47,949 bases of DNA from a virus, in IMG/VR virus record IMGVR_UViG_3300030419_000870, positions 1 through 47,949 of that record; one strand, 5' to 3'. This document shows positions 37,901-46,892 of the stretch, piece after piece. The number at the start of each line of letters is the position of its first letter. The stretch's first letter is position 1. Both the position numbers and the translations under genes were made by a program. The notes beneath the pieces were generated by a model that saw nothing but the letters and a program-made list of their open reading frames with translations, was not told where the DNA came from and did no database searches.

Positions 37901-40812
37901 TTTATAGTTATGGTCAACTTCCAAAAAGACATTGGTTAAAAAATGTAATGAAAAATATTATGGATTCTGGAGAAGATGTTAATGAAGTAACATTATCACA
38001 TGCATATCATGAAGCTATACAAGCTAACTTTGCTTATAGTGGATTTAATTTAGCAAAAATAAATAAAAGAAATACACAATATGTTCCTGTTTCTATGGAT
38101 AGTCCTAAAGCATTAGAAGCAAGAGTATTTCAATATGAAAAATTATTTTTAGACCCTATATCTAGAAAAGTTGCAAGTTTTGATAAATGGGATGATGTTG
38201 TAGCATGGTCACAATCTCCAGAAGCAATTAAACTACGTGAGCGTTTAATTGATGCAACTGGTTCTACTTTTACTACTCCACCAGAAAATTCTATAAGAAA
38301 ACAAGAAAATTGGATAAATTATTTAATGGAAAGAGAAAATGAAATACGTATGAATACTGGTATGAAGTTAACAGAAAGTAGACATTACGGAGAAAATGCT
38401 GATGGAACTTTTTGGCATGATGTTTCAGATGCTTTTATAGGTTCTCCTGAATTAAGAGATGGAATAGCTACTGGAAAAATTATAAATAAAAATGGTAAAG
38501 AAATTAGTTTATTACCTAAATTTGAAAATGCTTTTGAAAAATATAGACCTCAAGATAGAAATAAAGTTAAAAGATATATTAAATCACTTATGGAAGAAGA
38601 AATTGATGGAGAAAAATTATACGACTTTGGATATGCAATACTTCCTAAAAACCCTAGAGCAAATGAATTTGCTGAGCTTGGTGATTTTGTTGATGATAAT
38701 ATGGAAAGAATATTTGAATATTTATTAACTTCACCATTAGCTAGATTAAATAGAGCTCCAATATTTAAACAATTACGTTGGGCTATTTTATCTGATAATG
38801 TACAAAAATTTAGTCCTAAATTACAAAAGAAATTAATTGATGAAGCTGAAGCAGCAAATATTCCTAAATACATGATTAATAAAATAAAAGGATTAGCTGC
38901 TTTAAAAAGTGGAAAAATAGATGATTATGATTCTTGGAGTGATATAGCTAATTCATATGCTTTACAAACAATGAAATCATTTTTATATGATACAAAAAAT
39001 AGACATAGAATTTCTGATGTAACTAGAAATATATTTCCTTTCCCAGAAGTATTTATTGAAATGGGTAAAAGGTGGGGTAAAGCCGCATTCTTAAATCCAT
39101 ACTTAGGAAGATATATTGCTTTAGGTAATAAAGGATTTCAAACATTAGATGGTCAAGATGTATATGCTGGTCAAGGTGTATTTGGTGTTGACCCTGTAAC
39201 TGAACAAGAAGTATTTTTATATCCTTTTGCAGGAGCTTACAATAATTTAGTCTATGGTGATGGTGCTAATTTTAAAATGGTTCCACAGGGATTTGTTAGC
39301 GGTATTAACATGGTTAGTACACAAAAATGGCCTTCTACACAACCAATGGTTCAATATCAATTAGACCAATTAATGGATGCAACAGAAGTTAATCAAACAT
39401 TTCAAGACCAATTTTTTGGTGATTTTCCACCTCCAAAAGATTTAGAAACAGCTATTAAAGGAAATCCAATTCCTTTCTTAAGTAAATTTAAAGCAGCAAC
39501 TAAAGGTTCTTTAGGTGGTACTGAATTACTTTGGGAAGCTATAAGTGATACTTATGTAGATAAAGATAATAATTTTCAAGAATGGGATATGAATAATATG
39601 TATATGTCAATGAGAGCTGAATCAACATTAAATTTATATGAAGCTGTTAAAGGAAGTTACGACCAACAAAGATTATTAGAAACAGGCCAATTAGATAAAT
39701 ATATTAATCATTTAATGGATAACTGGGATGGAAAAAAAGAAGTAATAGGATTTGATGAATTACTTAATTATTATCAACAAACTGGTGCTGAAACATATCC
39801 TTTTGCACCAGGAGAATTAACTCCTGAAATATTAGATAGAGCTACATTACAATGGTCTGCACATAAAGCTCAAGTTAGTTTATTAATTAGAAGTCTTGCA
39901 CAATATGCTTTTCCTACAGGTTTTTCACTTAGAAGTGCTATTACTGATAAATCAGGTAAATGGTGGAGTGTTGCAGTATTAGCAGAAGAATATAATAATT
40001 TAGTAGAAAAACATAATGGAAATCAAAGAGATGCTTCAAATGAATTTTGGTTAATTTATGGTATAGACCATGCATATCTTACAACTTCTACAAAAGATAA
40101 AACAGGTTACGCTAAAGTTTATGACCGTTCAGTAGTTCAATGGAAAAAAGAAAATAAAGATGAAATTACAATGTTGCCTAAATCATACAATTATTTAAAT
40201 CCATCTAATCCACAAGCTGAAAGAACTTATGATGAAATGATTCATGAAACTACTAGAAATCCAAATGAATTTATGTACGCACAAAACGATACAGTAGCTT
40301 GGTTTAAAAAACAAAGATATGCTGAAATAACAAGAGCTACATATGGAGATAATCAAATAGCTGATTATCTAATAAGAGCTTATACTAATGCATTAGAAGA
40401 TGCTCACCCAGGTTTTAATGATGCTTACGGTAAAAGAGAAAAGCTTGACCCACAAACTATATTTGAAGAAATGGAAGCGTTATGGACTACATTAGATTTT
40501 CCAATGAATTATGAAGCTGGACAAGGTTTTAATAAATTTTATGAATATTATTGGAAACCTGCTGTATTAGAATCACAAAGTCTTTCAGGTAGTGGTTCTA
40601 CAACTTGGTGGAGAACATCTAAAAAAGGTCAAGCAGTTGCTTTAAGAAGTCGTGTATCAGTAGGTGCTTATGCAGTTATACAAGATTATCCAGAATTTTT
40701 ATCTATTTATCAAAACGTAATTTTAAGGTTATTTGCTTCTGACACAGAAATGTTAGATTATAATACAGCATTAGAAGAACAAAGAAAACAAGAAAGTACA
40801 CGAAATAGATAA
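34978..40812 (+). CDS. giant virion protein, candidate internal/ejection protein
   Basis: This 1,944-aa protein is encoded by the largest gene, about 12% of the window. It is mostly helical, charged and without signal peptide. Recognisable only as composition: many Trp-containing helices, basic/aromatic patches (RKKFATVPGAVIPFSNKQDG) and no enzyme motif I can defend. Its place between portal and scaffold/capsid, and the lack of a tape-measure gene behind the capsid, suggest an internal protein ejected with DNA to extend the tail, as in podoviruses. It could instead carry a hidden enzymatic domain. Confidence 0.65.
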   Translation: MRLNFIQEKKLGYLGNIEQSKYDAAQQFLDNNPQYTTRLSALSERYANLPLEVLDPLARNTELPVDSPSIVELCDEYNKQWCAQASEVWETSREKHNTGKHIEDMTMHYSDILFGLGSLAYAPFDDEKDIKVGKTQTSLWFVALQDALSEITVKWNPFNVSPSIPEPYMNQETGELISNEQYDALNPMEKMLYAIPGARYLIKDNYPIFNSRVWAYAQQLNAMDRYMEQGYTKEEAQKFIPIDFEKTKVEGLGEKENWLDETKQWLKFAKEADEQGGEAYLFEMLNQVSLGQPVNYNRDNKITVESLIAENQPEFEDLLKTMSYDEAVKYTYARLGTPIVKPNEDGEINWTSIQNPNQIEAFAGRRFIYNPAMAQEYADTHEMNMNEKLNIKIPYSQGRYQASLQHRVGSEAYNSASGWIDGKARIIPELFGGFVVRGLRKANKLLKVVNKYEDDLVFDDLKKQEIATNWAKQNNRNPITGEAVDNIDEVLPTLNLQTTKINKFTDELASELKNAKKQSKKMRKQYGLFGGVAPGVLHGTPKLLTDRLAAGGKLKSYADNKSLYNLDQDYWTKEFPYQIKKELVDTDTEDGIRKIFEYAYGDGYMGKGMQTPFKLHSLPKGQSYMLNEAIRKVTGTNPGLPSLGSIAGRGISKAIQTVDNASRGVFRRNATNIRLATPDVLSDLRVLRKADYRTWLDGGERIGRNLGFYSELTGGMSPYWRKKFATVPGAVIPFSNKQDGYNTVVKHILNSGINPKIADNLLNEFIGMKYTINNVLKFGRKLGGADIDKVAVEANPRRAQIVENHLKKLYDRDEQIQQYLVDPNVGKMIPNQWTVRQVDDAGNTWFVPTITKLSEAAQQGAPLISRRIIDRALGKRFDEVPDFENGRFVENAKMYIEDLQEQGGLLKNIKIPGKSIEKDIFTNVLDKWMSYYQKPRMITKQALTSRVLLEEQLFFAVHPDLKGALDSPFFYFQWLYSYGQLPKRHWLKNVMKNIMDSGEDVNEVTLSHAYHEAIQANFAYSGFNLAKINKRNTQYVPVSMDSPKALEARVFQYEKLFLDPISRKVASFDKWDDVVAWSQSPEAIKLRERLIDATGSTFTTPPENSIRKQENWINYLMERENEIRMNTGMKLTESRHYGENADGTFWHDVSDAFIGSPELRDGIATGKIINKNGKEISLLPKFENAFEKYRPQDRNKVKRYIKSLMEEEIDGEKLYDFGYAILPKNPRANEFAELGDFVDDNMERIFEYLLTSPLARLNRAPIFKQLRWAILSDNVQKFSPKLQKKLIDEAEAANIPKYMINKIKGLAALKSGKIDDYDSWSDIANSYALQTMKSFLYDTKNRHRISDVTRNIFPFPEVFIEMGKRWGKAAFLNPYLGRYIALGNKGFQTLDGQDVYAGQGVFGVDPVTEQEVFLYPFAGAYNNLVYGDGANFKMVPQGFVSGINMVSTQKWPSTQPMVQYQLDQLMDATEVNQTFQDQFFGDFPPPKDLETAIKGNPIPFLSKFKAATKGSLGGTELLWEAISDTYVDKDNNFQEWDMNNMYMSMRAESTLNLYEAVKGSYDQQRLLETGQLDKYINHLMDNWDGKKEVIGFDELLNYYQQTGAETYPFAPGELTPEILDRATLQWSAHKAQVSLLIRSLAQYAFPTGFSLRSAITDKSGKWWSVAVLAEEYNNLVEKHNGNQRDASNEFWLIYGIDHAYLTTSTKDKTGYAKVYDRSVVQWKKENKDEITMLPKSYNYLNPSNPQAERTYDEMIHETTRNPNEFMYAQNDTVAWFKKQRYAEITRATYGDNQIADYLIRAYTNALEDAHPGFNDAYGKREKLDPQTIFEEMEALWTTLDFPMNYEAGQGFNKFYEYYWKPAVLESQSLSGSGSTTWWRTSKKGQAVALRSRVSVGAYAVIQDYPEFLSIYQNVILRLFASDTEMLDYNTALEEQRKQESTRNR

Positions 40813-42002
40813 TGGCAACAGCAGAAGAATTACAACAGTTACAAGATGAATTAGAACTGGATTTAAATGATATTATTAATAATCCTGGAAATTATGGTTT
40901 TACTGAAGAAATTGCAGTTTATTTAGAAGGTTTAATTGCAGACGCTGATAGCAATATTAATACAATTGGAATACTTGCTAGACAAGCAATTAGTAACCAA
41001 GTTACTTTAAATAATAATAATCAATTGCAAATGCCTCCTTGGTTTGACCAAGAAAATAAAAGATTTGTAACTATAAAAGACGAAGATGGAAATCCTCTTT
41101 TAAATGCAGATGGAAATATGCAAACAATAGAAATTGATAAAACAACTATGTTTCCTTCAACTAACTTTTTTGAATCATTTATTAGTTCATTAACAAGAAG
41201 CGAAACACAAGCTATTCAAGATGTAGCTATATCAAAAGGATATATAACTGAAGAAGATTTAGGACCAGAAATTAATGGTATAAAAGGAAATATAACAAAT
41301 GCTTTAATAGCTGAAGTAATGACTTATGCAGTTGAAGAAATGGAAAGTTGGTATCCAGAAAGTCCAGAAAGAAATGATTTAATAAATAATATAAATAAAG
41401 CTAGACAAGTTGGAGGACAAGATAATAATTTAAACTCTTTGTTTGGAGGAGTTAATTTTGATACAGCTATATCAGATGATTTAATTATAAGTAGAGAAGT
41501 ATTTTCATCAGCTTTAAAAAGCTTTTTAGATTTAAAAGAATTAGATGAAGCACAAATAGATATTGAAGCAGCTAAAAAAATACAATCTGAAATAAGACAA
41601 CCTACTGATTTCGATTTAGAAACTGAATTGTTTGATTTATATAAACAATTAAATAATGGAAGAGAAATGAGTGATTTTAGAAAAGCAGAATTTGCTAATG
41701 ATATAGCTAAGAAATGGTCTCCTTATGTACAAGCTTTAATAGCACAAGATAAATCTATTAGAGCTAATGAAGTATATAGTGAATATTTTGAAAAAGTAGG
41801 TGCTGGAGCAGGATTACAAGAAGAGTATGGTGGATTTGTAAGGTTTGAAAGATTAAAACCAGAATTTCAAGCAGTTAATCCTTTAACTGAAGCACAAGAA
41901 CAAGTTAAAGATGAATCACAAGAAGTTGCTGATTTCGAACAAGAAGGAGATATGATAGAACAAATGCAACAAAGTTATTTACAATGGAGACTAAATGGAT
42001 AA
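40812..42002 (+). CDS. unknown virion-block protein, helical
   Basis: This 396-aa protein begins MATAEELQQLQDELELDLND: acidic and helical with coiled-coil potential, and a central Asn-rich turn region. It starts on the stop of the giant gene and overlaps the next by 8 bases. It is probably an internal core component assembled with its neighbours; no family recognised. Confidence 0.6.
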   Translation: MATAEELQQLQDELELDLNDIINNPGNYGFTEEIAVYLEGLIADADSNINTIGILARQAISNQVTLNNNNQLQMPPWFDQENKRFVTIKDEDGNPLLNADGNMQTIEIDKTTMFPSTNFFESFISSLTRSETQAIQDVAISKGYITEEDLGPEINGIKGNITNALIAEVMTYAVEEMESWYPESPERNDLINNINKARQVGGQDNNLNSLFGGVNFDTAISDDLIISREVFSSALKSFLDLKELDEAQIDIEAAKKIQSEIRQPTDFDLETELFDLYKQLNNGREMSDFRKAEFANDIAKKWSPYVQALIAQDKSIRANEVYSEYFEKVGAGAGLQEEYGGFVRFERLKPEFQAVNPLTEAQEQVKDESQEVADFEQEGDMIEQMQQSYLQWRLNG

Positions 42003-42660
42003 TGATAATTTAGAAGGTTGGCCGCCTGATGACCCTAAAGAATTTGGTATAGAAAAATATTATGAAAAAAAAGCTATTGAACAAAATCTAGAAGGTATTC
42101 AACGAGCTACCGCTGAAGAAATGAATAGATATTGGTGGAGATATGATGAAGAAGCTTCAGCAGCTGAAAAAGATTATATGGAAAGATATACAAGTGGTGA
42201 TTTAACAGATGATGAAATAAGAGATTTAGAAATTGAAACTAATAAATTTTTATCAGAAGAGTCTGATAATTTTAAACCTTTAAAAAAGACTCAAATTAAA
42301 AAAGCTATGGGTAAAGTATTTTCTGTATTAATTGACCCTGTTGAAGAAGCTGTTGTTGCAACATTAAGTAAATTAGGTTTAGGTGCTGCAGGTATGGCTT
42401 ATGTTAAATATGAAACTGCAAATTTTATAGGAAATATATTACTAGGTGCAGGTGCAGGTTCAGCACAAGCACAACTAGCACAATCTGCAATACTTGCAGA
42501 AGCATTAGGATTAGATGTAGATTCTGAAGAATATGTTGAAGGATTAGAAAGTAAAATAGTAGAAAGTACGTTAGCAGGTGTACATCGTGCAACAAAAATG
42601 TCTCCTTCTTTTAAAGCTGAAGAATATATATATAATGCTATAAAAGGATTTGGTAAATAA
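41995..42660 (+). CDS. unknown virion-block protein with small-residue hydrophobic helices
   Basis: This 221-aa protein has an acidic N-terminal half. Residues 105-185 are rich in Ala, Gly and Leu (ATLSKLGLGAAGMAYVKY, FIGNILLGAGAGSAQAQLAQ), like membrane-inserting or channel-forming helices of ejection proteins. A membrane-channel role on DNA entry is an attractive guess given the neighbouring giant protein. Confidence 0.6.
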   Translation: MDNDNLEGWPPDDPKEFGIEKYYEKKAIEQNLEGIQRATAEEMNRYWWRYDEEASAAEKDYMERYTSGDLTDDEIRDLEIETNKFLSEESDNFKPLKKTQIKKAMGKVFSVLIDPVEEAVVATLSKLGLGAAGMAYVKYETANFIGNILLGAGAGSAQAQLAQSAILAEALGLDVDSEEYVEGLESKIVESTLAGVHRATKMSPSFKAEEYIYNAIKGFGK

Positions 42661-43856
42661 TGGCATATCAAATAGATTATGGACCACAAGGTACAACTCT
42701 TATACAAGTTGGAGATAAGTTTTATTTAGCTTATCAAGATGCAAATACAATATATTATTGGGAAGTAGATGCTTCAGAATTAACTGCATTAACTGATGCA
42801 CCAACTATAACTTATGATAACTTTGGTGTAGTAACTACTCCTATAAAAGGATTTCAAAATTATACACCTGAAGAATGGTCAAGAATAAAATCAGAAAATA
42901 ACTTATGGTTTGCTGGACAAGTACAAGATGTAGGAAATAATAAATTTGTTATTGAAAATGTAATTAGTGGTATTAAAGACGTTATTGCTAATGAACCTTG
43001 GTCAGAAGATACTAGATTTTTAAACCTTGTAACAGAAGCAATGATAGAAGACCCTAAAAATTGGCAACAAAATTTAGAACTTGACCCAGAAAATAGGTTT
43101 ATGAACTTAATAAATGAATATGGTTATAGCAAATCAATGTTTAATCGTATGAGAACATACGGTAGAGATGATATAGCTAAAGGTCAAATGGAAGCTGAAG
43201 CTCATAATTTAGTACTTAGTATTTTAGATACATTAGAAGCAACATTAGATGAAGATACTACTGCTTGGGCAGCTAGGCAATATGCAATGGGTAAATGGAG
43301 TCAAACTTATTTAACACAACAATTAACTGCTGCTACTCAAAAACATTCAATTTATGAAACAGATGCTTCATTTCAAAATGTATTAGATAACGGAGTTATT
43401 GGATTTTCAAATAAAGGTGAAGATGAAATTAGAAACTTATTAGATACTTGGTTACCTAAATCTTTACATGAACCTTATTTAAATCAACTATCATCTTTAG
43501 CTGGACAATTTATTAATAATCCAGATTTTGCATTAAATTTTGAAGAAAAATTAAAAGATGAAAGATTTGCTTTTAATAGTAATTGGGATAGAGAAATACC
43601 TTGGTCAAATATAATGGGTAATGCAAAAACATTAGTAGAAAAACTTTGGGGTGTAGTACCAAGTGAAGATGATGCTATCTTTGGTTCAATATTATTAACT
43701 AATGATATTAATAAACAATCAGAATTAATACGTTTAGAAGGATTAAATAGAGGTTATGCAGGACCTACAGCTGATTTAGTAACCGCATTAACTCAAGGTT
43801 TTGGTACTGAAGTTGTACCAATGCAAGATTTTAGATTAAATACAGGAGGTAAATAA
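42660..43856 (+). CDS. unknown virion-block protein
   Basis: This 398-aa protein begins MAYQIDYGPQGTTLIQVGDK: an N-terminal beta segment (about 1-60) followed by helical domains rich in Trp. It overlaps neighbours by 1 base on each side. Shared architecture with the next protein (beta start, then long helices) suggests related building blocks. Confidence 0.6.
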   Translation: MAYQIDYGPQGTTLIQVGDKFYLAYQDANTIYYWEVDASELTALTDAPTITYDNFGVVTTPIKGFQNYTPEEWSRIKSENNLWFAGQVQDVGNNKFVIENVISGIKDVIANEPWSEDTRFLNLVTEAMIEDPKNWQQNLELDPENRFMNLINEYGYSKSMFNRMRTYGRDDIAKGQMEAEAHNLVLSILDTLEATLDEDTTAWAARQYAMGKWSQTYLTQQLTAATQKHSIYETDASFQNVLDNGVIGFSNKGEDEIRNLLDTWLPKSLHEPYLNQLSSLAGQFINNPDFALNFEEKLKDERFAFNSNWDREIPWSNIMGNAKTLVEKLWGVVPSEDDAIFGSILLTNDINKQSELIRLEGLNRGYAGPTADLVTALTQGFGTEVVPMQDFRLNTGGK

Positions 43857-44962
43857 TGGCATTAGTTCAAATGAGAACTGATGGTGGTTCCTATTCTATG
43901 GTTGACCCTGTTCTTGTAAGCGATTATCAAGATATGGGTTGGACACTTACAAGTGATTTACCTGAGTTTCAACAAGATGTAACTGGTTATGGTGCAAATG
44001 TAAAAGTATATAATCCAGATAGAACAGTTACATTAGATAGTGGTGATACTATTAAATATCAACCTGAAATTACAGGTTATGTAAATACTGGTGGAGGAAT
44101 GCAAACTCCTGTTATTTCACCACCTACTACTAAAAGTGGAAGTACTACTATATCAAGTCCTACATTTACATATTCTCAAGGGTTAGATGTTGCTAGAGCT
44201 ATATATACATTTTTAGATGATAATTTATTAGATATTTTTGCAAAAGAATGGGCTAAATATGGTGACCCTCAAGTAGCAATAGGATTAACTAGAAAAAGTT
44301 CTGAATGGGAAAATCAATTTGGATATTTAAAACGAGCTGATGGAACATTAATTATGTCAGAACTAGATGCTATAGGTAATATAACTTCTTATAAAAATAC
44401 TTTAAAAGAATATAATATTTCAGATTTTAGTTTATTTGAGAAAAAATTTGAAGGAATGGTTGCAAGTGGTGTATCACCATTAGAATTTCAAGATAGAATT
44501 GATTTAGTTTATAACGCAGTAATTGATGATATACCAGAAGTTCAAAGATTATATGCTGAACAATATGGTATTAATGCATCTAAAGAAGCTATATTTGGCG
44601 CATTAATAAACAAAGATGTAGAAGATGCAGTATTAGCTAATGAAATTACAACACTTCAATTACAAGCAGAAGGTACTTCTAGAGGATTTTCTACATCATT
44701 TGCTAGAGCTGATGAATTAAGATTACTAGGTTTAGATAGAAGTGGAGCAAGTAAACTTTATGAATCTGCTTCTAATGTAATGAGTAGAGCTGGAAGAGCT
44801 GGAAGAACATTAGGATTAGATACTTTAGAATCTGCAGCAGTAGGTAATGTAGATGCACAACAAGATATTATGCGTACTGAAGCACAGGTATTATCACAAA
44901 GCAGTATGCAAACTGGTTTACTAAAAAAAGATGGTAAAGTTACTGGACTTCTTGAAACTTAG
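43856..44962 (+). CDS. unknown virion-block protein
   Basis: This 368-aa protein has an N-terminal beta region and Thr/Ser/Pro-rich linker (about residues 75-105), then a long helical part, ending with a small-residue helix (SRAGRAGRTLGLDTLESAAV). It is the last gene before the promoter and structured leader of the scaffold/capsid unit. Confidence 0.6.
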   Translation: MALVQMRTDGGSYSMVDPVLVSDYQDMGWTLTSDLPEFQQDVTGYGANVKVYNPDRTVTLDSGDTIKYQPEITGYVNTGGGMQTPVISPPTTKSGSTTISSPTFTYSQGLDVARAIYTFLDDNLLDIFAKEWAKYGDPQVAIGLTRKSSEWENQFGYLKRADGTLIMSELDAIGNITSYKNTLKEYNISDFSLFEKKFEGMVASGVSPLEFQDRIDLVYNAVIDDIPEVQRLYAEQYGINASKEAIFGALINKDVEDAVLANEITTLQLQAEGTSRGFSTSFARADELRLLGLDRSGASKLYESASNVMSRAGRAGRTLGLDTLESAAVGNVDAQQDIMRTEAQVLSQSSMQTGLLKKDGKVTGLLET

Positions 44963-44964
44963 TG

Positions 44965-44970
44965 TATAAT
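44965..44970 (+). promoter_or_regulatory. promoter -10 box for scaffold/capsid unit
   Basis: TATAAT preceded by TG lies 3 bases behind the stop of the previous gene. No strong -35 box is visible. It would produce a 5' leader of about 190 nt ahead of the scaffold gene. Confidence 0.55.
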
Positions 44971-44976
44971 AGTTTT

Positions 44977-45160
44977 ATGCGTTGCGTGGTCCGCTAAAAT
45001 AGACCTGCATCAGCTTTCAAAGCCTGCGTAGAAAGCTTGTATTTAAACCGCAGAGTAAGGACTTAGGGATTAGTTACCCAGCCCAAAAGTCAAGTGTGAA
45101 GGGTAACACCGCGGCTAGGTTCCACAGGCTTAGTCTGATAGGTAAACACTGTGAGGAGGT
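44977..45160 (+). ncRNA. structured 5' leader RNA of the scaffold/capsid transcript
   Basis: This gene-free stretch is visibly richer in G and C than its surroundings. Pairings seen: AGCTTTC (45012-45018) with GAAAGCT (45031-45037); CTGCG in that loop (45024-45028) with CGCAG (45049-45053), giving an H-type pseudoknot; GTTACCC (45073-45079) with GGGTAAC (45101-45107); GGACTTAG (45059-45066) with CTAGGTTCC (45115-45123), enclosing the latter; and CACAG (45123-45127) with CTGTG (45149-45153), next to the AGGAGG ribosome site. It could stabilise the capsid mRNA or control translation; no known family fits. Confidence 0.65.
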
Positions 45161-45165
45161 ACGAA

Positions 45166-45636
45166 ATGGACGAATTTGAAGCACCAGAAAACTCAGGTGC
45201 AAAGGCAATGCGTGAAACCATTGATAGAAAGAGTGATGAGAACGCTAAATTAAAAGCGGAATTAGAAGCTCTTAAGACTGAAAAGATGGATGGAATATTC
45301 CAACAGATGGGTCTTGATTCATCAAAAGGTTTTGGTAAAGCCCTAAAACAAGTGTATGACGGAGAAGCTAATTTAGAAGCAGTCTCCGAATTTGCAAAAG
45401 CCGAGTATGGTTACGAGGCAGGCAATGTGGCCCAAGAGGAAGTCACACCCCCTGTTGAAGAACAACCTGCGGTAGTTGACGATGCGAGAGCTAGAGTTGC
45501 AGCCCTTGATTCAAATTCAGAAAGTGAAGTGCCAATGGATGTTCTGGAGCAGCTCCAGGAGATTGTTGCTAAAGGTACTCCGAAAGATAGTATCAGAGCA
45601 AAACTTACTCTACAGGAACAAGCTAAGAACTCTTAA
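45166..45636 (+). CDS. scaffolding protein
   Basis: This 156-aa protein starts at ATG 45166 with AGGAGG 6 bases upstream; the in-frame GTG at 45151 overlaps the ribosome site and is rejected. It is acidic, with a coiled coil at residues 18-45 (SDENAKLKAELEALKTEKMD), a flexible Pro/Glu middle and a helical C-terminus with basic end (LTLQEQAKNS). This is the usual layout of capsid scaffolds, and the capsid gene follows at once. Base composition is less AT-biased than the neighbouring genes. Confidence 0.75.
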   Translation: MDEFEAPENSGAKAMRETIDRKSDENAKLKAELEALKTEKMDGIFQQMGLDSSKGFGKALKQVYDGEANLEAVSEFAKAEYGYEAGNVAQEEVTPPVEEQPAVVDDARARVAALDSNSESEVPMDVLEQLQEIVAKGTPKDSIRAKLTLQEQAKNS

Positions 45637-45676
45637 ATATAAGTACAAGCTAAACAACTAAATACGGAGGTATAAA

Positions 45677-46816
45677 ATGGCAAGCATAAGCTTGACAAAT
45701 AATACAATTTACTCCCAGAATATTAATAATTTTACTGGTGAGTTATTTCGTGTTGGTGGTCAAAGGACTCCCTTCCTCTCCGCAATCGGTGGTTTAAATG
45801 GCGGTAAGGTATTACAGTCAACTTTTTGGCAAATTCAAGTAGCTGATAGTGCAACAATTTCTTCTGAACCTACTAAAGGTCAAGAAGGTGCTCAACCTAC
45901 AGAATACTTAGGTAGAGACAGAGTTGCATTTACAGGCGTTACTCAGGTTTTCCATAAAGGTGTAAAAATGTCTTATACTGCTATGGCTACTTATCAACAT
46001 CAAAATCCATTTGACTTGAGTGCAAATATTATTAACTCTTCAGATGGTGATGGAACAGTTACAGCAGCTGACAAATTAGGTCTAGCTGGTGGTAACCCAA
46101 TTGTTGATGAGTTCTCAGAGCAATTAACTTTAGCTCTTGAGAAATTAGCAAGAGAAGTAGAATGGTTCGCATTTAACGGAACATTCGCTGACGGTGCTAA
46201 TACAACCCCTGGTTCAGGAACAAGAGAAATGCGTGGTTTATATGAGTATCTACAGTTAAACAAGAATGCTAGCAATACTGCAGCTTCTGTTGCTAACGGT
46301 GGTAATGCTTATTACAACGACACAGATGGAGATGACACAGGAACAAGACAAAAGATGACATGGGATACTGTCGCTGGAGTCATGAAGAGAATGTATGATG
46401 CTCAGGCACCAATGATTCAACCTGTTCTTGTTGTAACTCCAGGTCAACTTCTATCTCTTAACAAAGAGTTAGTAGAAGCCACAAGTCCTGCAACAGCAAT
46501 GAACGCAGCTATCCTACCAAGAGATAGAAATATCGCAGGTGTTGATATCGATACAATCGTTACTCCTTTCGGAGCTATCGGATTGATGGTTATCGACCCT
46601 AACATAATGCCTAACTCTAAGGGTGCAGCTTTCTTGCTTGACTTTGCTTTCATACAACCAGTGTTCACAAATATCCCAGGATATGGAACAGTGTTTGTTA
46701 GAGACTTAGACCAAGACGATTACGCAAGAGTTGGTAAGGCAGTATACATGGAGATGGGAATTGATTTCGGTCCTCCAGGATATCACTGCGTTATCCACAA
46801 CGTAACACAAGAATAA
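45677..46816 (+). CDS. major capsid protein (HK97-fold, SU10-like)
   Basis: This 379-aa protein has GGAGG before the ATG. The sequence pattern GGQRTPFLSAIGG, GVTQVFHKGVKMSYTAMATY, KLAREVEWFAFNGTF (E-loop and spine helix region) and the late beta strands (FGAIGLMVIDP, AAFLLDFAF) fit the SU10/DUF5309-type HK97-fold capsid proteins. About 379 residues is normal for the family. It is the most GC-rich, best-translated-looking gene of the window. The end is duplicated at 1-47. Confidence 0.85.
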   Translation: MASISLTNNTIYSQNINNFTGELFRVGGQRTPFLSAIGGLNGGKVLQSTFWQIQVADSATISSEPTKGQEGAQPTEYLGRDRVAFTGVTQVFHKGVKMSYTAMATYQHQNPFDLSANIINSSDGDGTVTAADKLGLAGGNPIVDEFSEQLTLALEKLAREVEWFAFNGTFADGANTTPGSGTREMRGLYEYLQLNKNASNTAASVANGGNAYYNDTDGDDTGTRQKMTWDTVAGVMKRMYDAQAPMIQPVLVVTPGQLLSLNKELVEATSPATAMNAAILPRDRNIAGVDIDTIVTPFGAIGLMVIDPNIMPNSKGAAFLLDFAFIQPVFTNIPGYGTVFVRDLDQDDYARVGKAVYMEMGIDFGPPGYHCVIHNVTQE

Positions 46817-46864
46817 ATTAAAAGAACTTTGGGAGTAGCTCCACCTGCTCCCATTGTTCTGCTA
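46770..46864. repeat. 95-bp exact direct repeat, right copy (pairs with 1-95)
   Basis: Identical to bases 1-95. It contains the capsid 3' end and its hairpin. Identity stops at 46865; from there on genes correspond one to one with the left end but with many substitutions and one additional gene. Confidence 0.95.
46830..46853 (+). terminator. hairpin behind capsid gene, possible weak terminator
   Basis: The same 9-bp stem (TGGGAGTAG with CTGCTCCCA) as at 61-84, 13 bases behind the capsid stop and followed by TTGTTCTGCT. It may lower transcription of the tail genes relative to capsid. Confidence 0.55.
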
Positions 46865-46892
46865 AGATAATAAGGATTAAGAGAAAGATTTT

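Noticed and set aside
45091-45120. T-box-like sequence AAGGGTAACACCGCGG in the capsid leader, resembling the T-box core AGGGTGGNACCGCGG
   Set aside because: The TGGN that contacts the tRNA acceptor end is replaced by TAAC, the GGGTAAC is perfectly paired with an upstream GTTACCC, and no specifier stem or aminoacid-related gene is present. Similarity judged coincidental.
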